A DNA stretch of 64,000 nt from Marivivens donghaensis (GTDB lineage: Bacteria > Pseudomonadota > Alphaproteobacteria > Rhodobacterales > Rhodobacteraceae), in contig NZ_JAUFRA010000004.1 in NCBI RefSeq assembly GCF_030410045.1, forward strand, positions 124,001 through 188,000, written 5' to 3'. Position numbers and translations under genes: made by a program. The notes beneath the pieces are model-generated. The model had not been told where the DNA came from. It did no database searches and was given only the letters and a program-made list of their open reading frames with translations. Shown one piece after another: positions 35,043 to 43,941 of the stretch; within the stretch, counting starts at the first letter, position 1; each line of letters begins with the position of its first letter.

Positions 35043-35062
35043 TCCGTCCCAGATGGGAAAGA

Positions 35063-35485
35063 TTATTCAGCGAAGGTCGCAAGGAACGCCGCGATGTTTT
35101 CAGCGTCAGCCTCTTGGCGCACTTTGAAGGACATTTTCGAACGAGCAGAGTTCGAACCGGTGGTGCTGCGCAGCCAAGCGGTCGGGTCCTGCATGTAAGC
35201 AGCCAACTGCTCTTCGTCCCAAGCAGCCACGAATTCTTGGGCAGCAACGATATCGTCACCATAGCTAAAGCCGTCTACGGAACCCGGTGCGCGACCGATC
35301 ACGCCGAACAGGTTCGGACCAGTTTTCGCATTGCGGCCAGCGAGAACTTCGCCTGCTGCGTTCTGAACAACGTGGCAGGATACGCACTGACGGTTGAAAG
35401 CCTGTTCACCAGCGGCTGCGTCGCCTTCGGCGAGAACAGGAGCGGCGAGAACAGCAAAGGCAGTAGCGAGCTTAAGGGTCTTCAT
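35063..35485 (-). CDS. Cytochrome c2/c550-type electron carrier
   Basis: A 140-residue periplasmic class I cytochrome c. A signal peptide occupies about residues 1-19 (cleavage after VLA), the haem-binding motif is CVSCH at 34-38, and the likely axial methionine is Met118 in SKMSFKV. PNLFGVIGR is typical of the c2/c550 group. It probably shuttles electrons between the bc1 complex and oxidases, or serves other periplasmic enzymes. A strong terminator follows, so it is a single-gene unit. Confidence 0.93.
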   Translation of the reverse strand: MKTLKLATAFAVLAAPVLAEGDAAAGEQAFNRQCVSCHVVQNAAGEVLAGRNAKTGPNLFGVIGRAPGSVDGFSYGDDIVAAQEFVAAWDEEQLAAYMQDPTAWLRSTTGSNSARSKMSFKVRQEADAENIAAFLATFAE

Positions 35486-35652
35486 GGAGTAACTCCCATA
35501 GGTTTCGAAGCAAACATTGTGCTTCTTTGATCTGGAGCGAAGTTAGTCTCTTTTCAACCTGGGGCAAAGCCCCTTGCGCCAATCGGTCGCGCCTACTTTG
35601 GTGGGAGAGACAGGGCTGGCATTTTGTGCAGGTTTTTGGCACATGGCGCGTC

Positions 35653-36162
35653 ATGGACACGCGTATTGCAGCTTGGATTGATGGCGAATTGCAGCCCCTC
35701 GATAAACTCGAGGTGCATCAGCGCGGGCTGCGTCATCCTGCGATCAGCGTCTTTATCACGGGGCCAGAGGGCATTCTGCTGCAACGTCGCGCGGCGGCGA
35801 AATATCATACGCCGGGTCTATGGGCGAACACCTGCTGCACCCACCCCCACTGGAACGAAGCCCCCGCCGATTGTGCGCTCCGCCGCATCGACGAGGAGCT
35901 CGGCATCACGGGTGTCGATCTCACGTGGCGGGAGCAGGTGGAATACCGCGCGGATGTCGGCAACGGTTTGATCGAACATGAGGTGGTTGAGGTCTACGTC
36001 GGCCACGGCACCCCTGAGGTGACGATCAACCCTGATGAGGTCTGGGAAACCAAATGGATGACGCTCGAGGCGCTCGACGCGGCCCTTGCCGCAACGCCCG
36101 AGGCCTTTACCCCGTGGTTGCGGATCTACCTCGCCGATCACCGTGACGCGATATTTGGGTGA
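35653..36162 (+). CDS. idi: Isopentenyl-diphosphate delta-isomerase (type I)
   Basis: Idi interconverts isopentenyl and dimethylallyl diphosphate for isoprenoid synthesis. The 169-residue Nudix-fold protein has HQRGLRHPAISVFI, the LLQRRAAAKYHTPGLWANTC segment with the catalytic Cys at about 61, metal-ligand histidines in CTHPHW, and the Nudix-like glutamates in RRIDEELG. ATG at 35653 gives the family N-terminus; a longer frame to 35527 looks non-coding. It converges with the PACE gene without a gap. Confidence 0.93.
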   Translation: MDTRIAAWIDGELQPLDKLEVHQRGLRHPAISVFITGPEGILLQRRAAAKYHTPGLWANTCCTHPHWNEAPADCALRRIDEELGITGVDLTWREQVEYRADVGNGLIEHEVVEVYVGHGTPEVTINPDEVWETKWMTLEALDAALAATPEAFTPWLRIYLADHRDAIFG

Positions 36163-36582
36163 TTACTGGCTCTCTGGGATCGGAAAGATCGTGTCGTAGA
36201 GCCAGTTAAAGACAAACGCGTAGCTAAGGTAAAACAGGCCGAGCGAGATATCCATCATCAGCGCGGTCCAAAAGCTGACACCCAGATAGACCGCGATAAA
36301 GGGTGTGAGCAGGGCGAGCAGACCTAGTTCGAGCAGGATGGCGTGAAGGATACGGATCACCACTGTCTTATGCACCGTTCCGCGAAACCGCAGCATCGCG
36401 TGGTCAAAGCCCCAGTTATAAAGGTAGTTGAACACCATCGCGATTGTGGCACTGACAACGGTCACAACGCCCATGCAGTGCATCGGCTGATGAAAGAGCC
36501 ACGCGCCGACAGGTGTCGCAACACAGAGCGCGATCACTTCGAAACTAAGGGCGTGGCGGATACGGTCGGCTGTCGTGCGCAT
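36163..36582 (-). CDS. PACE-family multidrug efflux transporter
   Basis: A 139-residue membrane protein with four hydrophobic segments arranged as two tandem bacterial transmembrane pair repeats: RIRHALSFEVIALCVATPVG...FNYLYNWGFD and RILHAILLELGLLALLTPF...FNWLYD. The repeated R-I-x-H...E...P and F-N-x-x-Y/L pattern is the mark of the PACE (AceI-like) family, proton-coupled exporters of biocides and small polyamines. Its natural substrate here is unknown. Confidence 0.88.
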   Translation of the reverse strand: MRTTADRIRHALSFEVIALCVATPVGAWLFHQPMHCMGVVTVVSATIAMVFNYLYNWGFDHAMLRFRGTVHKTVVIRILHAILLELGLLALLTPFIAVYLGVSFWTALMMDISLGLFYLSYAFVFNWLYDTIFPIPESQ

Positions 36583-36595
36583 GGGGCGTCCAAAT

Positions 36596-36625
36596 GAAAA
36601 CGGCGGCCCATGGGGTCGCCGTTCA
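36596..36625 (-). terminator. Candidate terminator after gatB
   Basis: AACGGCG (36599-36605) pairs with CGCCGTT (36617-36623) around an 11-base loop; on the minus strand the second arm runs into TTTTC. It lies between the gatB stop and the PACE gene. Confidence 0.45.
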
Positions 36626-36642
36626 TCATAGATCGGGTTGGA

Positions 36643-38154
36643 TCAAAGACCCAGTTTTTTCATGACCAAAGCGTTCACTGCAGCAGGGTTTGCCTTGCCG
36701 CCTGTCGCCTTCATGACTTGGCCCACGAACCAGCCTGCCAGTTTCGGGTTGGCTTGCGCCTTTTCGACCTGAGCGGGGTTCGCTGCGATGATTTCGTCAA
36801 CGGCAGCCTCAATAGCGCCGGTGTCGGTTACCTGTTCCATACCTTCAGTCGCAACGATCTCTTCTGGATCGCGGTCTTGGGTATAGGCGATTTCGAACAC
36901 GTCTTTCGCGATCTTGCCGCTGATCTTTTCAGATTTGATTAGGCCAACGATCTGACCCAGACGCGCCGCCGAAATCGGACTTTCGGTGATGTCTTTTTCG
37001 TCTTTCTTTAGACGACCAAAGAGTTCGTTGATCACCCAGTTCGCAGCGAGTTTGCCGTCGCGGCCTTCTGCAACCTCTTCAAAATAGATCGCGTTCGGCA
37101 CTTCGGCGGTCAGCACCGAGGCGTCATAGTCCGACAGACCAAAGTCGTTGATAAAACGAGCTTTCTTTTCGTCAGGAAGTTCGGGCAGGGTTGCTGCGAT
37201 GTCGTCAACCCAAGCCTGTTCAATCTCCAGCGGGAGGAGGTCGGGATCAGGGAAGTAGCGGTAATCGTGCGCTTCTTCTTTGGACCGCATCGAACGAGTT
37301 TCGTTCTTGTCCGCGTCATAGAGACGGGTTTCCTGAACGATTTCGCCTCCGTCCTCGAGGATCGCGATTTGACGGCGGGCCTCAAAGTCGATTGCCATCT
37401 GGATGAAGCGCATGGAGTTCATGTTCTTCAATTCGCAGCGCGTGCCGAGGTGACCGAAGTCGCCCGTTTCCATGAATTTCTCGTAGGCACCGGGACGGCA
37501 GACGGAAACGTTCACGTCAGCGCGCAGGTTGCCGTTCTGCATGTTGCCGTCACATGTGCCGAGGTAGCGCATGATCTGACGCAGTTTGCCGACATAGGCC
37601 GCAGCTTCTTCGGGGCCGCGAATGTCAGGGCGGGACACGATTTCCATCAGTGCAACGCCTGTGCGATTGAGGTCGACGAAGGACATATTCGGGTCCATGT
37701 CGTGGATCGATTTACCCGCATCCTGTTCGAGGTGGATACGTTCGATGCGGACCTTACGTGCGGTGCCGTTGCCCATTTCGACCAACACTTCACCTTCGCC
37801 CACGATGGGATGGTAAAGCTGGGAAATCTGGTAGCCCTGCGGAAGGTCAGGGTAGAAATAGTTTTTGCGGTCAAACGCGGACCAAAGGTTGATCTCTGCC
37901 TTCAGGCCCAGACCAGTGCGAACGGCTTGTGCCACGCAACCTTCGTTGATGACGGGCAGCATACCGGGCATGCCAGCGTCCACGAATGCCACGTTAGAGT
38001 TCGGCTCTGCGCCGAATTCCGTCGAAGCCCCAGAGAACAGTTTTGCCTTGGTCGCGACCTGCGCGTGCACCTCAAGGCCGATCACGAGTTCCCAATCGCC
38101 GGTCGCCCCTGCGATCACTTTGGGTTTCGGAGCTTCATAAGTGAGGTCGAGCAT
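36643..38154 (-). CDS. gatB: Asp-tRNA(Asn)/Glu-tRNA(Gln) amidotransferase subunit B
   Basis: GatB is the tRNA-binding kinase subunit of the GatCAB amidotransferase, which converts Glu-tRNA(Gln) or Asp-tRNA(Asn) to the amide form. The 503-residue protein has the start of the catalytic cradle ELVIGLEVHAQ, GMPGMLPVIN, KNYFYPDLPQGYQISQ, and RADVNVSV, and ends with the helical and YqeY-like tail (NPKLAGWFVGQVMKATGGKA). ATG at 38154 is preferred; the longer frame reads low-complexity sequence. gatC and gatA are not in the window. Confidence 0.96.
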   Translation of the reverse strand: MLDLTYEAPKPKVIAGATGDWELVIGLEVHAQVATKAKLFSGASTEFGAEPNSNVAFVDAGMPGMLPVINEGCVAQAVRTGLGLKAEINLWSAFDRKNYFYPDLPQGYQISQLYHPIVGEGEVLVEMGNGTARKVRIERIHLEQDAGKSIHDMDPNMSFVDLNRTGVALMEIVSRPDIRGPEEAAAYVGKLRQIMRYLGTCDGNMQNGNLRADVNVSVCRPGAYEKFMETGDFGHLGTRCELKNMNSMRFIQMAIDFEARRQIAILEDGGEIVQETRLYDADKNETRSMRSKEEAHDYRYFPDPDLLPLEIEQAWVDDIAATLPELPDEKKARFINDFGLSDYDASVLTAEVPNAIYFEEVAEGRDGKLAANWVINELFGRLKKDEKDITESPISAARLGQIVGLIKSEKISGKIAKDVFEIAYTQDRDPEEIVATEGMEQVTDTGAIEAAVDEIIAANPAQVEKAQANPKLAGWFVGQVMKATGGKANPAAVNALVMKKLGL

Positions 38155-38323
38155 CGTTTTGTCCCTTTTCCGCAACGGCTCTCTCTTAGGGTTTTGGGGC
38201 GGGCGCGGCAAGGGGCGGGGCGGCGGACTTCGGCCTAAAAAGCACCCCATTTTACAAAATGACTCGACCTAAGGGCGATTGATCGCGCAACTATGCGGCG
38301 ATTGAAACAATTGCTGCCTGAAC

Positions 38324-38914
38324 ATGCGTCCCTTTTTAATGATTGCCGCCGTTGCCCTGTCGGGCTGTTTGCAGGTTCCTTTTCTCCCGTCCACGCCAGA
38401 GCCCGAACCACAGGCTTTGCCGTTGATGGGCTGGGATATCCAACCCGAAGGCCCTGAGTGGACGGAAGCAACGCTCGAAGCGATCAACGCGCATGGCGAG
38501 GTTTTGTTGTCTTTGGTGCCTAAAGATATCGACGAATGGTGCCCCGGTTACATTGAGGCCGATACCGAAGATCGCGCCGCGTTTTGGACGGGCATGTTTT
38601 CGGTCCTCGCCAAACATGAAAGCACATGGAACCCGCGTGCCGCTGGCGGAGGAGGGGCTTGGATCGGTTTGGTCCAGATCGATCCGCGCACGGCCAAGGG
38701 TTATGGATGCAACGCGCAATCCGCTGAAGAGTTGAAAGACGGTGCTGCGAACCTGTCTTGCGCCGTTCGGATTGCAGCCCATACGGTTCCGCGCGATGGA
38801 TATGTCGGCACAGGGTCCGAAGGGTTGGCGGCAGATTGGGGACCGTTCCATAGCGAACGCAAGCGATCGGATATGGTCAACTGGACCCGTTCGCAGCCAT
38901 ACTGCGCCGGATGA
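38324..38914 (+). CDS. Lysozyme-fold (SLT-like) lipoprotein, paralogue 1
   Basis: A 196-residue lipoprotein (LSGC, Cys15) with a compact lytic transglycosylase-like domain. The likely catalytic glutamate is Glu99 in LAKHEST, followed by NPRAAGGGGAWIGLVQID and later AADWGPF and NWTRSQPYC. Four conserved cysteines shared with the next gene suggest disulfides. It probably cleaves peptidoglycan glycan strands in the periplasm. It lacks the usual Slt repeat domains. The stop overlaps the next start (ATGA). Confidence 0.82.
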   Translation: MRPFLMIAAVALSGCLQVPFLPSTPEPEPQALPLMGWDIQPEGPEWTEATLEAINAHGEVLLSLVPKDIDEWCPGYIEADTEDRAAFWTGMFSVLAKHESTWNPRAAGGGGAWIGLVQIDPRTAKGYGCNAQSAEELKDGAANLSCAVRIAAHTVPRDGYVGTGSEGLAADWGPFHSERKRSDMVNWTRSQPYCAG

Positions 38915-39666
38915 TCCGAACCGCTGCCATAGTTCTGACGTTTCTTGGGGCACTGCCCGTTGCTGCGCAATCGCTCGCCGATGCGCCGCCGCCTGTCGTA
39001 CGGCCTGCGACACTCTACGTGCCACCTCCCGCGCCGATTTACATCAGCGGCCCGATCACCGACGCCCCACGACCAACCCGACGGTCATTCTATATCCCTC
39101 GGGCGCGGTGGGATCATCGGGCAGGCACGCAGCGATGGTCTTTGGCGTTGATGGGGGCGCTTGCGGGGTCGGCGTCGGGGCTTGCCAACACGACACCGCG
39201 TGACATTGACGATTGGTGTCCTGCCTATGCGGAAAACCCGCCGCACCTGCGTCGTGCCTTTTGGGTCGGCATGATGTCGGCGCTGGCCAAACACGAAAGC
39301 ACATACCGCCCCGAAGCCGTTGGCGGGGGCGGACAGTGGTTTGGCCTTCTGCAGATTTCGCCACCTACAGCGCGGCATTACGGGTGCCTTGCGCGAGATG
39401 GTGAGGCGCTCAAAGACCCCGTTGCCAATCTGGGATGTGCTGCACGGATCATGGCGACGACCGTTCGTCGCGATAACGCGATTGCCATCCGTGATGGTCG
39501 CTGGCGCGGGGTGGCTGCCGATTGGGGGCCGATGACAGACCCCGTGAAAATCGCGGAAATGTCGGCTTGGACCCGCAGGCAGAGCTATTGCGTCCCGCTT
39601 AGCTCTCACCGACCCGTGGCGCGACCCGCTGACCTAGAGGCGCGGATCGCAATGATGGAGGGCTAA
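38911..39666 (+). CDS. Lysozyme-fold (SLT-like) exported protein, paralogue 2
   Basis: A 251-residue protein with a cleavable signal (IVLTFLGALPVAAQ), a proline-rich stretch (residues 25-57), and the same catalytic domain as the preceding gene: RDIDDWCPAY, ALAKHESTYRPEAVGGGG with Glu129, LLQISPPTARHYGC, and AADWGPM...WTRRQSYC. It begins in the stop of paralogue 1 (ATGA), so the pair is coupled and arose by tandem duplication. One is a lipoprotein and the other soluble, suggesting different placement. It overlaps the pepN stop by four bases. Confidence 0.82.
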   Translation: MIRTAAIVLTFLGALPVAAQSLADAPPPVVRPATLYVPPPAPIYISGPITDAPRPTRRSFYIPRARWDHRAGTQRWSLALMGALAGSASGLANTTPRDIDDWCPAYAENPPHLRRAFWVGMMSALAKHESTYRPEAVGGGGQWFGLLQISPPTARHYGCLARDGEALKDPVANLGCAARIMATTVRRDNAIAIRDGRWRGVAADWGPMTDPVKIAEMSAWTRRQSYCVPLSSHRPVARPADLEARIAMMEG

Positions 39667-42215
39667 GCCCCCAACATCCGCGTGACCATTTCCGTCATAT
39701 CGCGGCTCAGTCCATCCGTGGCGAGCATCCGTTCTAGTTCCGCGCGGATCAAGGCCTGACGGTCCTCGTCATAACGTTTCCACGTATCGAACGCCGTTGA
39801 GACCCGCGCCGCCGTTTGCGGGTTCGCCGCGTCCAGTTTGATCAGCCAATCCGCGAGCAGACGATAGGCGCTTCCGTCTGGGTTATGGAACCCAGCCGTG
39901 TTCCCTGCGAGCGATGAGAACAGAGCGCGGAACCGGTTCGGGTTGCGCCAGTCAAACGCATCATGTGCCGCCAGTCGTTTCGCGGTCGCGGAGGCGTCCT
40001 CTGGTTCGGCAAGCCCAGCCTGCAGGCTGAACCATTTGTCCATGACCAGACGATCCCCATGCCAGCGACGCTGGAAGTCGTTCAGTTCATCGTCGCCCAC
40101 CCCAATAGACACGAGTGCCGAAAGTGCTGCGAGCTCTTGGGTCATGTTGTTGGCCGCCGCGAACTGGCGCTGGGCGGTTGCGCCTGCGTCTGTCAGCGTG
40201 ATGTAGGACAAGGCCGCATTGGTGAGCGCACGTTTGCCCGCATCCTCGGCTTTGGGGCTGAAATCGCCCGTGACCTGATGGAGCAGGTAAAGGTTCGCCA
40301 AGGTCGGCCCCGCATGGTCCGCAATCGCCCGTTTCAAACGTTCGCGTTCGGCGTAAATCTCCCACGGATCAGGCGTGTAGCCCCCCGCAGAGAGCGCCTG
40401 CGCGATGTCATCCACGCTCGGCAGTGCGAGGAGGAGGGCGCGGAACGCAGGGTCCAGCGCCTCATCCGAGATCGCAGCGTTCAGCGCGGTCAGGAATGCG
40501 CCATCTACCTCAGCATTCTCGATCACCATCAGGACCAACAGGTCCCGTGCAAGGCTGCGCGCGGCTTCCCATTTGTTGAACGGGTCCGTGTCGTGGGTGA
40601 GGAGAAACTGACGGTCCTCAATACTTTGATTGTGATGCAGAATAACGGGCGCAGAGAATCCGCGCAGGATCGACGGAACAGGCCGTGCGGCGAGCCCTTC
40701 AAAAGTGAACACCTGTTCGCTTTGGGTCATTTCCAGAACGGTCGTCGGGACGATTTCATCGCCGTTTTGGCTCAGGAGACCCACAGCGATCGGCAGAACC
40801 ATCGGCTGTTTTTCCGACTGGCCTGGGGTGGCGGCGATATCTTGGCGAAGGCGAAGGCTATAGGTGCCATCGGTGAAATCATCGCTGACATAGACGTGCG
40901 GTGTGCCTGCCTGCGAATACCACAGTTTGAACTGGCTCAGGTCGCGTCCTGTCGTGTCCTCGAACACTTTAATCCAGTCCTCAATCGTGGCGGCCTGACC
41001 GTCGTGGCGATCAAAATAGAGGTCGAGCGCGGATTTATACGCCGCATCGCCGACCAACCGTTTCAGCATCCCGATCACCTCGGCGCCTTTTTCATAGACG
41101 GTGACGGTGTAGAAGTTGTTGATCTCAACAAAGCTCTCTGGACGGACGGGATGGGCGAGGGGACCTGCGTCCTCGCGGAACTGGCGGGCGCGCAGAGTGA
41201 TCACATCGTCGATCCGTTTGACTGCATGGGACCGCATATCGCCCGTGAACTGCTGGTCGCGGAAAACGGTCAGTCCTTCCTTGAGGCAGAGCTGGAACCA
41301 ATCGCGGCAGGTGATACGGTTGCCCGTCCAGTTGTGGAAATATTCGTGGGCGATGATCGCCTCAATCCGTTCAAAGTTCGCGTCGGTTGAGGTCTCGGGC
41401 GAGGCGAGGACACAGGACGAGTTGAAGATGTTCAACCCTTTGTTCTCCATCGCGCCCATGTTGAAATCATCCACGGCGACGATGTTGAACACGTCGAGGT
41501 CGTATTCACGGCCATAAACCTCTTCGTCCCATTTCATCGACCGTTGCAGCGCGCCCATGCCAAAGGCGCATTTGCCGATATCAGAGGGGCGCACCCAGAT
41601 GTTCAGGTCGACATGGCGGCCTGATTTCGTGGTGAAATCCCCGCGGTGGTTTAACAAATCGCCCGCGACCAAGGCAAAGAGGTAAGCCGGCTTTGGCCAA
41701 GGGTCCGACCATTCCGCCCATCCATCGCCCGCGCCCATAGGGTTGCCGTTCGACAGCAGCACGGGCAGATCGCTTTCGATCCGAACGGTGAACGGGGCCA
41801 TGACGTCTGGACGGTCGGGGTAGTAGGTGATTTTGCGGAACCCTTCGGCCTCGCATTGAGTGCAATACATGCCGTTCGACATATAGAGCCCTTCGAGAGC
41901 GGTATTGGTGATCGGGCTGATCTCAACCTCAGCTTCCCAAACAAAGGCCGCATCAGGCGCGTCTACTTCGATCCCGCCGTCAACATCGCGCACAACGACA
42001 GGGGCGCCGTCGATGGTAGCAGAGATCAATTTCAAGTTCTCGCCATGCAGGAAGAAACGACGATTGGGGCTATCAGGGTTCGGTGAAAATTCGATCCGCG
42101 ACAAAACCCGCGTTGCGGTATCAGCCAGACGAAACGTCAGATGCACGGTGTCGACCAGATACCCGAACGGCGTGTAATCCTTGAGGTAAATGGTCTGAGG
42201 GGCGGCGTTCGTCAT
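39663..42215 (-). CDS. pepN: Aminopeptidase N (M1 family)
   Basis: PepN is a broad-specificity zinc aminopeptidase of the cytoplasm. The 850-residue protein has the N-terminal beta domain, the exopeptidase motif GAMENKG at about 254-260, and the zinc site HEYFHNW at about 290-296 (His290, His294, catalytic Glu291). It also has DDVITLRARQFREDAGPLAHPVRP and the long helical C-terminal domain. ATG at 42215, preceded by GGAG, is preferred to a start 48 bases upstream. Length matches the E. coli-type enzyme. Confidence 0.96.
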   Translation of the reverse strand: MTNAAPQTIYLKDYTPFGYLVDTVHLTFRLADTATRVLSRIEFSPNPDSPNRRFFLHGENLKLISATIDGAPVVVRDVDGGIEVDAPDAAFVWEAEVEISPITNTALEGLYMSNGMYCTQCEAEGFRKITYYPDRPDVMAPFTVRIESDLPVLLSNGNPMGAGDGWAEWSDPWPKPAYLFALVAGDLLNHRGDFTTKSGRHVDLNIWVRPSDIGKCAFGMGALQRSMKWDEEVYGREYDLDVFNIVAVDDFNMGAMENKGLNIFNSSCVLASPETSTDANFERIEAIIAHEYFHNWTGNRITCRDWFQLCLKEGLTVFRDQQFTGDMRSHAVKRIDDVITLRARQFREDAGPLAHPVRPESFVEINNFYTVTVYEKGAEVIGMLKRLVGDAAYKSALDLYFDRHDGQAATIEDWIKVFEDTTGRDLSQFKLWYSQAGTPHVYVSDDFTDGTYSLRLRQDIAATPGQSEKQPMVLPIAVGLLSQNGDEIVPTTVLEMTQSEQVFTFEGLAARPVPSILRGFSAPVILHHNQSIEDRQFLLTHDTDPFNKWEAARSLARDLLVLMVIENAEVDGAFLTALNAAISDEALDPAFRALLLALPSVDDIAQALSAGGYTPDPWEIYAERERLKRAIADHAGPTLANLYLLHQVTGDFSPKAEDAGKRALTNAALSYITLTDAGATAQRQFAAANNMTQELAALSALVSIGVGDDELNDFQRRWHGDRLVMDKWFSLQAGLAEPEDASATAKRLAAHDAFDWRNPNRFRALFSSLAGNTAGFHNPDGSAYRLLADWLIKLDAANPQTAARVSTAFDTWKRYDEDRQALIRAELERMLATDGLSRDMTEMVTRMLGA

Positions 42216-42348
42216 CTGCGTCTCCTGCGTGTGGGCTGCAAAACACTGGCGTTTTGCGGGCAACGTTCTACTTACCTATTGCGGAACCCGCGAGGCTTCA
42301 ACGGTCGGCTTTTCGCGGTGCAGATTAGGCCTTGAGCAAAACGATACA

Positions 42349-42507
42349 ATGTCAAAAATACGTAAAAAATCTGATTTCCCGTCAAAGGTTTGCGCCACAT
42401 GTGGGCGGCCCTTTGTCTGGCGGAAAAAATGGGAAAAAGTTTGGGATGAGGTGCGCTATTGTTCCGACCGTTGCCGGTCGGACAAGCGCAAGGCCTCGGC
42501 CTCTTAA
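42349..42507 (+). CDS. DUF2256 small zinc-ribbon protein
   Basis: A 52-residue basic protein with two CxxC pairs (CATCGRPFVWRKKW near 15-28 and CSDRCR near 41-46), the pattern of DUF2256, presumably a single zinc finger. The larger frame from 42229 adds unlikely residues; the ATG at 42349 gives the family start MSKIRKKSDFP. Function unknown. The last four bases overlap the end of the convergent SRPBCC gene. Confidence 0.85.
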   Translation: MSKIRKKSDFPSKVCATCGRPFVWRKKWEKVWDEVRYCSDRCRSDKRKASAS

Positions 42508-42974
42508 ACAGCTAGTTTCGCGGCATAGGCCCCCAGCTGGTCAGCGACGATGCCCCAGCCATCAAAGAACCCCATATCTTTGTGCTGCTGGGCCGCTTCA
42601 ACACTGCGATGGCGCGCTGTCGCGGTATAAAGCGTCTGCCCGTCCTCTGTGTCCTCAAACGTGATGATCGCGGTCATGAACGGCTCTGGATTTGGCTTCC
42701 AGCCTGCGGTGTAGGTGTCTGTAAAGACGAGTTTTTCACCTTCTACAAGTTCAAGATAGACCCCGTTGTTGTCCATCATGTTGCCTTCGACATCAAAGGT
42801 CATATTGCAGTGACCGCCAACCCGTAGATCAATGTCGCATTTGGCAACACGGTGGGGCGCGGGCACGAACCAATGCACCAGATGTTCCGGCGTCGTCCAG
42901 CAAGCCCAGACCGCTGATCGCGTGGCGGGCAAAACTCGGCTAAAGGACAAATCAGTTTCGGTGAGGTCGGTCAT
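42504..42974 (-). CDS. SRPBCC (AHSA1-like) domain protein
   Basis: A 156-residue START/SRPBCC-fold protein of the Aha1 C-terminal-like family: SRVLPATRSAVWACWTTPEHLVHWFVP at the start (hydrophobic-pocket helix), DIDLRVGGHCNMTFDV, GVYLELVEGEKLVFTDTY, and a C-terminal helix DMGFFDGWGIVADQLGAY. Members bind small hydrophobic ligands or act as stress accessory proteins; no specific ligand can be named. It is divergent from the amidotransferase gene. Confidence 0.87.
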   Translation of the reverse strand: MTDLTETDLSFSRVLPATRSAVWACWTTPEHLVHWFVPAPHRVAKCDIDLRVGGHCNMTFDVEGNMMDNNGVYLELVEGEKLVFTDTYTAGWKPNPEPFMTAIITFEDTEDGQTLYTATARHRSVEAAQQHKDMGFFDGWGIVADQLGAYAAKLAV

Positions 42975-43069
42975 GTCAGAAAGTCCTTTGGCGAGATGTC
43001 GCGCCGACTATCCGCCCACCGAGATTTCCAAGCAACTATAAAATGAGCAAACTGCGCGTTGTTTCAGCC

Positions 43070-43083
43070 CTGCAAATTTGCAG
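43070..43083. promoter_or_regulatory. Perfect 14-bp palindrome, candidate operator
   Basis: CTGCAAATTTGCAG is a perfect palindrome in the 190-base divergent region between the SRPBCC and amidotransferase genes. GTTGT upstream and ACAAC downstream extend the symmetry loosely. Position and symmetry suggest a dimeric repressor site; the regulator is unknown. Confidence 0.45.
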
Positions 43084-43164
43084 ACAACAGTCTCCTACGC
43101 TGAGCCTTTTCATGACTTTCATCAGCGGCTAACGTGGCGGGCAACGCAGTAAGGGCAGGCAATC

Positions 43165-43941
43165 ATGACGCGTCCCGTCATTGGAATTATTGGCAACTCC
43201 GCACTTTTGAACGACAGCTATCCAACGCACGCTGGTGGCACGATGAACTCTTGTGCGGTGTCGAATGTGGCGGGCTGTATCCCCCTCATTATTCCCGCTG
43301 ATCCTGACTATGTGACCGTGAATGAACTCTTAGAGGTCTGTGACGGGTTCCTGCTCACGGGTGGGCGGCCCAATGTGCACCCTAGCGAATATGGTGAAGA
43401 GGAAACCGCAGCCCATGGTGATTTCGACCGCCGTCGCGATGCGATCACCTTGCCGCTGGTGCGGGCTTGCGTGGAACGGGGGCAACCTGTTCTAGGGATT
43501 TGTCGCGGGTTCCAAGAGGTGAACGTCGCGATGGGCGGCACGCTCTATCCAGAGATCCGTGATCTTCCGGGGCGCACCAATCACCGCATGCCACCTGACG
43601 GCTCGCTCGAAGAGAAATTCGCGCTGCGCCATGTGGTCACGCTCAAAGAGGGCGGTGTGTTCCATCAGCTTTTCGGCACGACCGAAGTCATGACGAACAC
43701 GCTGCACGGGCAGGGGATCAAGGACGCGGGCGCCCGCGTTGTGATCGAAGGTCACGCGCCCGATGGCACGCCCGAAGCGATCTATATCAAAGATGCGCCC
43801 GGGTTTACCTTATCCGTTCAGTGGCACCCCGAATGGAATGCCGCGAATGATCCTGTATCGCGCCCTTTGTTCACCGCTTTTGGCGATGCCGCGCGGGCGT
43901 GGGCCGCGGGCGGTCAGACCGCCCTACGGGTTAGCGCTTAA
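43165..43941 (+). CDS. Class I glutamine amidotransferase-like hydrolase (PuuD-type)
   Basis: A 258-residue protein of the peptidase C26/gamma-glutamyl-GABA hydrolase family. The nucleophile elbow is LGICRGFQE (Cys113), preceded by FLLTGGRPNVHPS, and the catalytic His and Glu are in VQWHPEWN near 220. Relatives hydrolyse gamma-glutamyl amides such as gamma-glutamyl-GABA in putrescine breakdown. No other Puu genes are adjacent, so the substrate is inferred only from family. AAGGG nine bases upstream supports the ATG. Confidence 0.88.
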   Translation: MTRPVIGIIGNSALLNDSYPTHAGGTMNSCAVSNVAGCIPLIIPADPDYVTVNELLEVCDGFLLTGGRPNVHPSEYGEEETAAHGDFDRRRDAITLPLVRACVERGQPVLGICRGFQEVNVAMGGTLYPEIRDLPGRTNHRMPPDGSLEEKFALRHVVTLKEGGVFHQLFGTTEVMTNTLHGQGIKDAGARVVIEGHAPDGTPEAIYIKDAPGFTLSVQWHPEWNAANDPVSRPLFTAFGDAARAWAAGGQTALRVSA

